From contig NZ_CAKZKO010000010.1 of the NCBI RefSeq assembly GCF_937123705.1, positions 62,001-126,000 of the forward strand: 64,000 nt of DNA, written 5' to 3'. Under the pieces are notes generated by a model. The model was not told the DNA's origin. It searched no databases and saw nothing but the letters and a program-made list of their open reading frames with translations. Both the position numbers and the translations under genes were made by a program. Below, one piece after another: positions 28,358 through 36,431 of this stretch (positions are counted from its first letter, which is position 1; each line of letters begins with the position of its first letter). Source of the stretch: an uncultured Paraglaciecola sp. Lineage in GTDB: Bacteria > Pseudomonadota > Gammaproteobacteria > Enterobacterales > Alteromonadaceae.

Positions 28358-29017
28358 ATGAACCAAGCCAATATAAATATGGTGCCAAACATGCAAAGTA
28401 AAACCACAGCCACAACTCCATTTAGCTACCGCATGTCTTCGGGGTTTACCCTAATTGAACTGGTTATTGTCGTGGTTATTTTGGGCTTATTGGCGGCGAC
28501 GGCCCTACCAAGATTGCTCGACGTCACCGCAGATGCTGAAGATGCTACTGTGGATGGTGTAGCCGGAGGTTATGCAACTGGAGTTGGCTTAGTGCGAGCA
28601 CAATGGGAGTTAGAAGGACGACCTACTGAAAATAATGGGACCAACTCCAGCTTTGTGACCATTGAAAGCATTCAGGTGGGGATCGATCAAGATACAGGTT
28701 ACCCAACAGGGCAGCTTGATACCGATAACAGCAGTGAAGACGATCAAATTAGTATTTTGGACTGCGAGAGCATTTTTAATCTGATTATGCAAAGTGCGCC
28801 CACTATTTCTTCTGATTGGAACCAGCGCCCTTTTGAGGATTTTCGCTATTTCACAAATGTAAGAAAAAACGTAGGTTCAGGTGGCAATGATGTCTGTTAT
28901 TACTACCTCACTCAAACAATTAAAAATCGCACAAATGAACCACTAGACAACCTAGCTGGCAACGGTTTTGTTTATGATCCCAGAATTGGCCAAGTTATAG
29001 TGTTTAGTAATAACTAA
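28358..29017 (+). CDS. mshB: MSHA minor prepilin MshB
   Basis: A type IV prepilin, with FTLIELVIVVVILGLLAATA following the Gly of the prepilin peptidase site. I chose the ATG at 28358 because AGGAG stands 7 bases upstream, giving 219 residues; an in-frame ATG at 28307 overlaps mshF and is the alternative. Either start leaves an unusually long leader before the cleavage site; a third ATG at 28433 would give a four-residue leader but has no ribosome site. The mature part has the hydrophobic helix with Glu5 and two C-terminal-half cysteines. It is a minor pilin that probably primes fibre assembly. Confidence 0.88.
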   Translation: MNQANINMVPNMQSKTTATTPFSYRMSSGFTLIELVIVVVILGLLAATALPRLLDVTADAEDATVDGVAGGYATGVGLVRAQWELEGRPTENNGTNSSFVTIESIQVGIDQDTGYPTGQLDTDNSSEDDQISILDCESIFNLIMQSAPTISSDWNQRPFEDFRYFTNVRKNVGSGGNDVCYYYLTQTIKNRTNEPLDNLAGNGFVYDPRIGQVIVFSNN

Positions 29018-29323
29018 AAACAGCTGTGAGTTTCGAGCTACGAGCAACAGTCAAGATATTGAAAGTACAAAGAGCACACAGAGAAACAAGACGTAAAACG
29101 AATAAAAACTACTTTTCTCTGTGAAGCGAAGCGCTCCGTGTTCTTAGTGCGAATAAGTTTTTATCTTTTAGCTCAATGCGCAAGAATTATTCCCATATTT
29201 TAAGCAATACAACTAAAGCAGTATTGAATAGTAGAAGATTTTAACGTTAACTGGTGTTTTAATGGTATATAACACCTAATATTTCATGGACTTAGTTTAA
29301 AATAATCCTTTGAGGACGAACAA
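29018..29323 (+). promoter_or_regulatory. Gap before mshA, probable separate promoter region
   Basis: 306 bp without a gene inside an otherwise overlapping operon. It probably gives the major pilin its own promoter. It contains two inverted repeats: CACAGAGAAA (29077-29086) with TTTCTCTGTG (29114-29123), and GGTGTT (29253-29258) with AACACC (29271-29276). A self-complementary TTAACGTTAA lies at 29241-29250. The first repeat looks like a degenerate dispersed element. A ribosome site (TTTGAGGACGAAC) precedes mshA. Confidence 0.5.
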
Positions 29324-29848
29324 ATGCAACAACAACGTGGTTTTACATTAATTGAATTAATTATAGTAATAGTGATTTTAGGTATTTTAGCTGTTACTGC
29401 GGCACCTAAATTTATAGATCTTCAGGGGGACGCAACGGCTTCAACAATGCAAGGCGTTAAAGCTGCTTTGCAAGGGGGGTCGCAACTAGTATTTGCAAAA
29501 TCTGCTATAGCTGGGGAACAAAAAAATGCGGCCGCTGACGATGATGCATCTAGAGTGGTTATTGGCGGCAATACGGTAAACACCGATTTTGGTTACCCCG
29601 ATGCTGACACTATGACAGAGCTCATGATTAATAGTTGGGTTGACTTAAACTTTACCGCTAATACCGGTGATTGGGCCTTAACCGATGATTTTCCTGCTGC
29701 GGGCTCTTTTACCATTACCCCTTTAGGTGTTGCCGCTGCTGCCGCACCAGCAGGTAATGACCCTGATACGCGCTGCCAAGTATCATATACCGATGCTGCT
29801 GACGCTAATGATTCTCCCGAAATCGTTGCCAATGTTGCGGGCTGCTAA
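29324..29848 (+). CDS. mshA: MSHA major pilin MshA
   Basis: Encodes 174 residues. The short leader MQQQRG is followed by FTLIELIIVIVILGILAVTA, the canonical N-terminal helix with Glu5. The globular part is Ala/Asp-rich and has two cysteines near the C-terminus (CQVSY and the final GC), forming the usual disulfide loop. It is the structural subunit of the mannose-sensitive haemagglutinin pilus used for surface attachment. It has its own upstream gap and is followed by a stem-loop, consistent with separate high expression. Confidence 0.94.
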   Translation: MQQQRGFTLIELIIVIVILGILAVTAAPKFIDLQGDATASTMQGVKAALQGGSQLVFAKSAIAGEQKNAAADDDASRVVIGGNTVNTDFGYPDADTMTELMINSWVDLNFTANTGDWALTDDFPAAGSFTITPLGVAAAAAPAGNDPDTRCQVSYTDAADANDSPEIVANVAGC

Positions 29849-29858
29849 GAAAATAACC

Positions 29859-29898
29859 AACCAAATATGGGAGAAATAGCGCCCATATTTGGTTTGAT
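29859..29898 (+). terminator. Stem-loop after mshA
   Basis: AACCAAATATGGG (29859-29871) pairs perfectly with CCCATATTTGGTT (29882-29894) around a 10-base loop. The T-run is weak, so it may be a partial terminator or an mRNA-stabilising end that leaves less transcription into mshC. Confidence 0.7.
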
Positions 29899-29930
29899 TA
29901 GGTGTATGGTCATTTTATGCCTACGCAAAA

Positions 29931-30476
29931 ATGATAGTGAATACAGTGACATCCTATAAAAAATCAATTGGCTTTACGCTTATTGAGCTGATTATTGTTA
30001 TTATTTTGATTAGTGTGTTGTCGGTATCCGTATTTAGCCGATTTTCAGGTACGGCTGGCTTTTCAGAACACACCTATCAAGCAAGGTTAATTTCATCACT
30101 TCGCAATATGCAAACTCGCGCCATGCACGACAACCGGCTTGGCTATTGCTTCCAATTAAACTTCGATAAAACCCAAGCTGCTTTTGGTCCTCCTATCTTG
30201 GATTATATCAGTGACGCGCCTAATGCTGCAGTCGCCACATGTTCGAGCGAAATTGACTTTAGTAATCCAGAGTATCTGGCTACTAGTGCCACCGAAATGG
30301 GTGATGAAGGTGTTAGTTTAACATCCGATCGAGATTTTATTAATTTTGACGGCTTAGGTCGCCCCATTGATGGAGATGGCCAGATTGCTTGTGCAAGCCA
30401 GTGTAAAATAACCCTAACAGGTGAGTCTGCGGTGTCTGTGTGTATTGAATCTCAAGGATATATCCATGGGTGTTAA
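29931..30476 (+). CDS. mshC: MSHA minor prepilin MshC (GspH-like)
   Basis: Encodes 181 residues. A 14-residue leader ending KSIG is followed by FTLIELIIVIILISVLSVSV, a standard prepilin start. The C-terminal domain is GspH/FimT-like, with a Cys-rich end (CASQC and a final C). It is probably a minor pilin of the priming complex. The last 11 bp overlap mshD. Confidence 0.88.
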   Translation: MIVNTVTSYKKSIGFTLIELIIVIILISVLSVSVFSRFSGTAGFSEHTYQARLISSLRNMQTRAMHDNRLGYCFQLNFDKTQAAFGPPILDYISDAPNAAVATCSSEIDFSNPEYLATSATEMGDEGVSLTSDRDFINFDGLGRPIDGDGQIACASQCKITLTGESAVSVCIESQGYIHGC

Positions 30477-31041
30477 ACATACACAGGGCTTTACTTTGAT
30501 GGAACTGGTGATTGGCATCATAGTGTTTGCCGTTGCTTTAGTGTTGTTTATGTCGCTAATTGTTCCTCAGGCTATTCGAAGTATCGAACCTATTTACCAA
30601 GTGCGTGCCACTGAGTTAGGTCAGTCCCTCATGAGTGAAATTTTCAGCAAATCTTTCGATGAAGCATCAAACCGTGTCGGAGAGTCTGAACTGTGCTCAA
30701 GCAATATCGTTCCCTTATGTACAACCAGTGGAAATTTGGGCCCTGAAGAAGGCGGTAACAACCGTGAAAGTTTCGATGATGTTGATGATTATCATGGATT
30801 ATCAGAATCAGGGGGGGATATAAAAAACACCTTAAACCAAAGTGTCTCGCTAGGTGGTGCCAACTTATATGAAGGATTTTCAGCAACAGTGACAGTGGTG
30901 TACGACGACAACATGGATGGAATCGATGATGCCATAGTTGGCGGCAGTGGCTATATAGGCAACACTAAATTGATTACCTTAACCATCACTACTCCCAGTG
31001 AAGAAGCTATCGTATTTTCAAGCTTTCGGAGCAATTACTGA
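30466..31041 (+). CDS. mshD: MSHA minor prepilin MshD
   Basis: Encodes 191 residues from the ATG at 30466, which has AAGGATA upstream; an in-frame GTG at 30421 lies inside mshC and is rejected. The leader MGVKHTQG is followed by FTLMELVIGIIVFAVALVLF. It is a minor pilin with PilV/GspI-like features. It overlaps mshO by one base (TGATG). Confidence 0.88.
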   Translation: MGVKHTQGFTLMELVIGIIVFAVALVLFMSLIVPQAIRSIEPIYQVRATELGQSLMSEIFSKSFDEASNRVGESELCSSNIVPLCTTSGNLGPEEGGNNRESFDDVDDYHGLSESGGDIKNTLNQSVSLGGANLYEGFSATVTVVYDDNMDGIDDAIVGGSGYIGNTKLITLTITTPSEEAIVFSSFRSNY

Positions 31042-31892
31042 TGCTGCGCTCTGACACTAAAAATAATAAAGGTTTTACCTTAATTGAACTGATTACTGTC
31101 ATTATAGTATTAGGTGTGGTGTCGGTTGGCATATCTGGATTTATTCGTACTGGCATCGAAATATACACAGATACCACAGAGCGCAATCAATTATTAGGTG
31201 ATAGTCGCTTTTTGATGGAGCGACTCACACGTGAATTACGTATGGCTGTTCCTAACAGTGTGCGGGTAAAGTCAAACGACAGTAACAGTATCCAGTGTAT
31301 TGAGTTTGTGCCTGCAGAGTGGGTGAGTTTTTACAGCCATTTATCTGTTTTCCCGGATACCTCAACCTCGGCCAACATAGTTGAGTTTGCAAATAATCCT
31401 ATTGGATTTAGGTTAACTGCTGGTGATTTTGCCATTGTGTATCCTACTGATAAACATGACGTATATGACTTAACCAAGGGTAAGCGCAAACAAATAAACA
31501 GCTGCGAAGATAACGGTGCCGATACTGATTGTGAAACAGCAGATGACCCTGGGGGCATCGCCAGATTAACCGTTAGCGGTGCATTTACCGACCATTCACC
31601 CGCTTCGCGTTTATTTATTGCCCGTAAAACAGTGAGCTACTGCGCCCGCCAAAGTAATCGTAGTATCTATCGCAATGAAGGTAACCTTACTCAAGAGCAA
31701 ACTGTTTATTTGACGGGGACTTTAATGGCCGAACATATCAACAATGACTTTGATAATGTAAATGAAGCCTTGTTTACTGTATATCAGGCAACCTTGACCC
31801 AAAATAGTTTGGTGCACATTCTTTTGGCCTTTGAGCGCAATGAAGAAATCATCAATTACAGCAGTGAGGTGCATATTCCCAATGTCCCTTGA
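31041..31892 (+). CDS. mshO: MSHA minor prepilin MshO
   Basis: Encodes 283 residues. The leader MLRSDTKNNKG precedes FTLIELITVIIVLGVVSVGI. It is the largest minor pilin of the operon and has a PilW/GspJ-like layout. Several cysteines (for example SCED and YCARQ) are spread through the globular part. It overlaps mshP by 11 bp. Confidence 0.88.
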   Translation: MLRSDTKNNKGFTLIELITVIIVLGVVSVGISGFIRTGIEIYTDTTERNQLLGDSRFLMERLTRELRMAVPNSVRVKSNDSNSIQCIEFVPAEWVSFYSHLSVFPDTSTSANIVEFANNPIGFRLTAGDFAIVYPTDKHDVYDLTKGKRKQINSCEDNGADTDCETADDPGGIARLTVSGAFTDHSPASRLFIARKTVSYCARQSNRSIYRNEGNLTQEQTVYLTGTLMAEHINNDFDNVNEALFTVYQATLTQNSLVHILLAFERNEEIINYSSEVHIPNVP

Positions 31893-32319
31893 ACTCAATT
31901 CAACTCATTTATTAGTGCGTCATTCTTGTCAAAAAGGCAGTATGCTGGTGATTGCTTTGTTTGTGATCATCGTGTTTGCGTTGTTAGGCTTAACCATGAC
32001 GCGATTATTGTCCGCATCATCAAACACTATTATTCATGAAGTGTTAGGCCAAAGGGCACTAAATGCAGCAAGGGCTGGCGTTGAATGTGCTGTAGCCAAT
32101 GAGTTTGGTGCAGGCTGTAGTCATCCCAATTTAAGAGTATTTGACGGGGTGGCAGGGCTTGAAGGTTGTGAATACAGTGCAGCGATGAATGGGCCAAAAA
32201 CAATTGTTGACGGGGCAAAAAACCTTACTTATTGGACATTTTCAAGTACCGGAAAATGTAAAGCTGGCAGTACTGTTGTAAACAGAACAGTGTATGTGGA
32301 TGGCATTCAAGATGATTAA
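31882..32319 (+). CDS. mshP: MSHA biogenesis protein MshP (PilX/GspK-like)
   Basis: Encodes 145 residues from the ATG at 31882; a longer in-frame start at 31831 lies inside mshO. KGSMLVIALFVIIVFALLGL is a pilin-like helix lacking Glu5, as in GspK/PilX proteins that cap the fibre. Three cysteines occur in the short globular part (ECAVANE, GCSHPN, GCEYS). It overlaps mshQ by 8 bp. Confidence 0.86.
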   Translation: MSLELNSTHLLVRHSCQKGSMLVIALFVIIVFALLGLTMTRLLSASSNTIIHEVLGQRALNAARAGVECAVANEFGAGCSHPNLRVFDGVAGLEGCEYSAAMNGPKTIVDGAKNLTYWTFSSTGKCKAGSTVVNRTVYVDGIQDD

Positions 32320-35300
32320 AATTTTATTTTTAGTAATGTTACTTTTCGCTGTTCCTACTTTTGCTGCAAAACCACCAAAAGGGTTGACTTGCCCAGCACC
32401 AGTTGCAGCCACTGCCGGTAAGGTGATAGTAAACGAATTTAGTTATCATGGTGAAAGCGCTAACCACGACTGGATAGAAATTTTTGTAAATGATGGACCA
32501 CAAAATTTAAACGGTTGGCAATTTATTTTAAGAGGTCCAGGTAATAATGACTCTACTGTTACTATAGGTGATGTGACGATCCCTTGGAATAACAATACAG
32601 CAGAGGGACGATTTATAATTTTTGCATCTTCTACGCAAGATGCCAGTATTCAAGCTGCAATTGATAACGAAATACTGATGGAGAATACTAATTTATTCAT
32701 CATTCCCGAGATCTCACTTCACAACACTAGGCAGGAAATTTTACTATTAGATGCCGACGGGAATTTAGTTTACTACATAGGTAACGGCAATGAGAATAAC
32801 CCTAAATTTGAGTACGATTGTGTTGAAAAGTATCCAGATTATGCAGATGAAATCCGTCAAAATGGCAATGAAGATCAAGCCTGCACAGTGGCTGATGGAG
32901 TTAGTAATGGAGGGGTAAGTGATGACTGGCAAGCTGGTTGCAACGGTCAAACTACTCCTGGCTATTCAAACAATGAAGCCGCTACTTTAAGCCATTTTCA
33001 AATTGAACATAGTGCTAGTGGAGATATTAGTAAAGCTCAAGCAATCGTTATCAAAGCTTGTGCAAATTCAAATTGTTCTATATTGCTATCTGAACAAGCA
33101 GGTGCAGATATTGTGCTCTCCTTGGGTGAGGGCAATTTTAGCAACACTGCGTTAAATTTTATCAATGGACAAGCGACAACTAATCTAAATGTTCTTACTC
33201 CACAAACCATAGTACTCGCAATCCAAAATCCTGTACCAGAAGGGCCATTTAAGTGCGTAGATGACTTAAATGGTACTAGCTGTGAAATCACTTTTACCAA
33301 AAATACAGCAGAACCTTCTCAGTGTCTGGGGGTCTTTCCCAATGGGGCATCCACACACAGTAACAGTGGTAATATATTTTTTGGGTATAATTCACAGCTC
33401 CTTGGTAGCGATGACAAATTGCTGGCTACTGGCACTGTCGGTAAAAATGGTGGATCAAATAAAAACACCTGTGATTCAGCAGGTGACTGTGAAGCTGGAG
33501 GTACGCCATCAGACACTTCGGAAGTGGTGTTTCAGAACAGCTCTAGTGACAAAAATATTCCATTAGGGTTTAAACAATCAGTAGAAATAGGCAGCGGCAG
33601 TTTTGCCAGTAACGAATTCAAGGATATCAACGCTGGTGGCGCTTCACAGGCAAGTATTACGTTCTCAAATTCTCACAGTGAATACTTTGTTGATAGACTG
33701 GTATTAGGCTTCAAAAATACTTTGTACCTTCAAGCTGGGGCCACTTATTGGTTCAATCAATTGTCTTTAAATAGTCAATCTGAGATCATTATTCAAGGTA
33801 CTGGAACGGCACTAATTTATGTTAATCAAAGTGTTAATTTTCCATCCCCCGGCCTTATAAATTCTCCTTCAATCAACTCTAGTGGTGACGCCAGCAAATT
33901 AGCAATGCATGTTTCCTCTGACGTAAATTTTAATAACAATAGTACTTTTAGCGGCAGCTTATACGTGGCCGGCGATTTATCAATGGGTTCATCAAGTTAC
34001 GCTTTTGGTGCGGTTAGCGCTGCTAATATTGACCTAGGAAGCCAGTCAACTATCACCTATAAAGATGAGGAAATGGCAGCGACTGAATATGGGGATTTTT
34101 GTGGTGGTCAAGAAGCGGGTGTGCACCATTATCGAATAGAGCATGACGCCCAAGGGTTTACCTGCGAAGCAGAAACAATGATCATAAAAGCCTGTGCCGA
34201 TGAAAACTGTGACATTCTGTATGATCAAGAAACCGCGATTCAGTTGTCGCCATTAGGGTGGGAAGGTGAAAATCCTTTTGTTTTTGTTGGTGAGCATACC
34301 ATTAGCTTAAAAATAACGGATGAAGGCACTTTCACTCTATCTAAAGTCAGTGCAATTCCAGAGGCCGATTTACACTGTTTCAATGGTGACAATGAAACTT
34401 GCGACATCAGCTTTTCAAATGATGGTTTTGAGATATACGGAGCAAATTTTTCTGAGCCATTGCCTGATCAACTAGCCGCTGCTGATTTTGTGCATGTGAA
34501 CGTACGTGCGGTTCGAAATGTTGAAAATGTCTGCCAAGCTTTATTGCAAGGCCCGCAGGAAATTGAGCTGTCTTATGATTGTGTTTCGCCTAACCAATGT
34601 GTTACGCCCCTTAATGGCATCGCTGTTGTGGGTGATGGCACAGGCGTGAACTCAGGTTTGATAACAGTAGAGTTTGATGGCGCTGGCGTGGCAAGTTTAG
34701 ATGTACTGAATTACCCGGATGCCGGCCGCATAACGATCAGTGTTGCAGCAACAGTCGATGGCGTGACATTTAATCACTCAGATCAAGAGCCTGTTGACGT
34801 TTATCCTAGCTATTTGGCCTTAGGCGTAACCCAAAGCGAATTGCTCTTCAGTGGCGTAGGTAATCAAAATAACTATGTGGCAGGTGAAGACTTTACTTTT
34901 GTGGTTGGGGCTTATGGTGTAAATGATCAATTGCTACCTAACTATCATGCCGAAACGCCGCAACTACAAGTTACTAGGGTCATACCAAACAATGTAGGTG
35001 ACAATGGGCGGTTTAGATATTCCGTCACAGGGCAAAAAGCAAGTAATGGCGCTTTTTCAAATATCGCTGATATAAGTGGTGATGGGCATTTTGAAGCCGG
35101 TGAATACCGTTTTACCCAAGCTTATTATACTGAAGTAGGACGCATCGAAATCGACCTAAGAGATGCCGATTATCTAGGGAATCTTATCTCATCAAAAGAT
35201 AAGTTACTGCTAGGCGATTTTTATCCAGCCTATTTTAAGGTTGAGTTGTCTGAGCAACCAGTATTGGCCCATACCTGCAATAACACCTTTAGTTATATAG

Positions 35301-36253
35301 GGCAAAATATTGGCTTTGTAAGTGCTCCAGAATTTACTTTAAGTGCCTACAATGCACTGGATGCAAAGACCAATAATTATAGTGGTGCTCATTGGAATTA
35401 TTTTCCTGATGAACTGATTTTAGAGGGCAATGTAAGTTACCTCGACAGCTCAGTCTATGCAGCAGACAACTCGGCCAGTGTGATTGATTTAGGCGATGCG
35501 CCAATAGTGAGCAATAATGATAATTATGATGGCACTGGAACCGTCTCTATTATCAATGGGCGCTTTCGGTACAACAAAGTTAGCCCCAATGACAACAGCG
35601 CTTTTGTCCCTGTAAGTCCGTTTGAAGCCAATATTACAGTTGCATTCACTCAGCAATTTTTTACTAGTACTTTTACCGATCAAAACGGTGACCAAGACGC
35701 TATTTGTTATCAACTGAGTTATAACGACAACACTTGTTTAGGCTGGGATATTGTGGATGTCACCGGTACCCAAATGCGCTATGGAAGATTAAAGTTAGAA
35801 AGTACCTATGGACCGGAAAATGAGCAACTCAATGTCCCCATAAAAGCAGAATACTATGATAATGGGCAATGGCTCACCAACACCGAAGATAATTGTACTA
35901 GTATTGCTTTTACTGAAGCTGCAGGGGAAATTATTGTTACGCCTATTGATGGCTATGATACTAATTTATTGGGTGAGATTGAAAGTACAGGTGAATTACT
36001 TTCAGGAAAATCGGTAGATGATCAATTTGCCCTAAGTGCACCTGGTGAAAGTCTGTTGGGACCCGGTATTCAAGGCCAAGTAAAGGTATCCTTAGACCCT
36101 GAAGCATTAAATGTCGATTGGACGCAGTATCTAAATTATGACTGGAATGGCGATGGATTTATTGACTCTGAAGATTCGCCTGAGGCTACTGTTACCTTTG
36201 GCTTGTTCAGAGGGAATGACAGTATCATCCAATGGCGAGAAGTTTACAATTAA
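32312..36253 (+). CDS. mshQ: MSHA tip-like protein MshQ with lamin-tail-like N-terminus
   Basis: Encodes 1313 residues from the ATG at 32312, with a signal peptide ending FAA. Residues about 25-150 resemble a lamin-tail domain (KVIVNEFSYHGESANHDWIE, then LNGWQF). Two copies of a module follow, with IEHSASGD...VIKACANSNC near 228-265 and IEHDAQGF...IIKACADENC near 604-640. Between them is a serine/asparagine-rich polymer-forming beta region (about 340-585). The C-terminal half (about 720-1313) is the DUF6701 region typical of MshQ. MshQ is exported and probably sits on the pilus or cell surface as an adhesin. It is the last classical msh gene; 178 bp separate it from the next gene. Confidence 0.88.
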   Translation: MIKILFLVMLLFAVPTFAAKPPKGLTCPAPVAATAGKVIVNEFSYHGESANHDWIEIFVNDGPQNLNGWQFILRGPGNNDSTVTIGDVTIPWNNNTAEGRFIIFASSTQDASIQAAIDNEILMENTNLFIIPEISLHNTRQEILLLDADGNLVYYIGNGNENNPKFEYDCVEKYPDYADEIRQNGNEDQACTVADGVSNGGVSDDWQAGCNGQTTPGYSNNEAATLSHFQIEHSASGDISKAQAIVIKACANSNCSILLSEQAGADIVLSLGEGNFSNTALNFINGQATTNLNVLTPQTIVLAIQNPVPEGPFKCVDDLNGTSCEITFTKNTAEPSQCLGVFPNGASTHSNSGNIFFGYNSQLLGSDDKLLATGTVGKNGGSNKNTCDSAGDCEAGGTPSDTSEVVFQNSSSDKNIPLGFKQSVEIGSGSFASNEFKDINAGGASQASITFSNSHSEYFVDRLVLGFKNTLYLQAGATYWFNQLSLNSQSEIIIQGTGTALIYVNQSVNFPSPGLINSPSINSSGDASKLAMHVSSDVNFNNNSTFSGSLYVAGDLSMGSSSYAFGAVSAANIDLGSQSTITYKDEEMAATEYGDFCGGQEAGVHHYRIEHDAQGFTCEAETMIIKACADENCDILYDQETAIQLSPLGWEGENPFVFVGEHTISLKITDEGTFTLSKVSAIPEADLHCFNGDNETCDISFSNDGFEIYGANFSEPLPDQLAAADFVHVNVRAVRNVENVCQALLQGPQEIELSYDCVSPNQCVTPLNGIAVVGDGTGVNSGLITVEFDGAGVASLDVLNYPDAGRITISVAATVDGVTFNHSDQEPVDVYPSYLALGVTQSELLFSGVGNQNNYVAGEDFTFVVGAYGVNDQLLPNYHAETPQLQVTRVIPNNVGDNGRFRYSVTGQKASNGAFSNIADISGDGHFEAGEYRFTQAYYTEVGRIEIDLRDADYLGNLISSKDKLLLGDFYPAYFKVELSEQPVLAHTCNNTFSYIGQNIGFVSAPEFTLSAYNALDAKTNNYSGAHWNYFPDELILEGNVSYLDSSVYAADNSASVIDLGDAPIVSNNDNYDGTGTVSIINGRFRYNKVSPNDNSAFVPVSPFEANITVAFTQQFFTSTFTDQNGDQDAICYQLSYNDNTCLGWDIVDVTGTQMRYGRLKLESTYGPENEQLNVPIKAEYYDNGQWLTNTEDNCTSIAFTEAAGEIIVTPIDGYDTNLLGEIESTGELLSGKSVDDQFALSAPGESLLGPGIQGQVKVSLDPEALNVDWTQYLNYDWNGDGFIDSEDSPEATVTFGLFRGNDSIIQWREVYN

Positions 36254-36431
36254 CTCAAATTATCAGAGGTAAATGTGAACAAAATCACGTTTGCCTATTC
36301 AACATGCTTGCGCTTTTTGTTGTAACTCAATAGCATAGGCCTCGCAAAGTTGTGATCTGCTTAGGTTATGCCAGATTAATATCATCACAATAAAAATAGT
36401 TGCCATTGTGCAACCCGTTTGGAACCGAATA

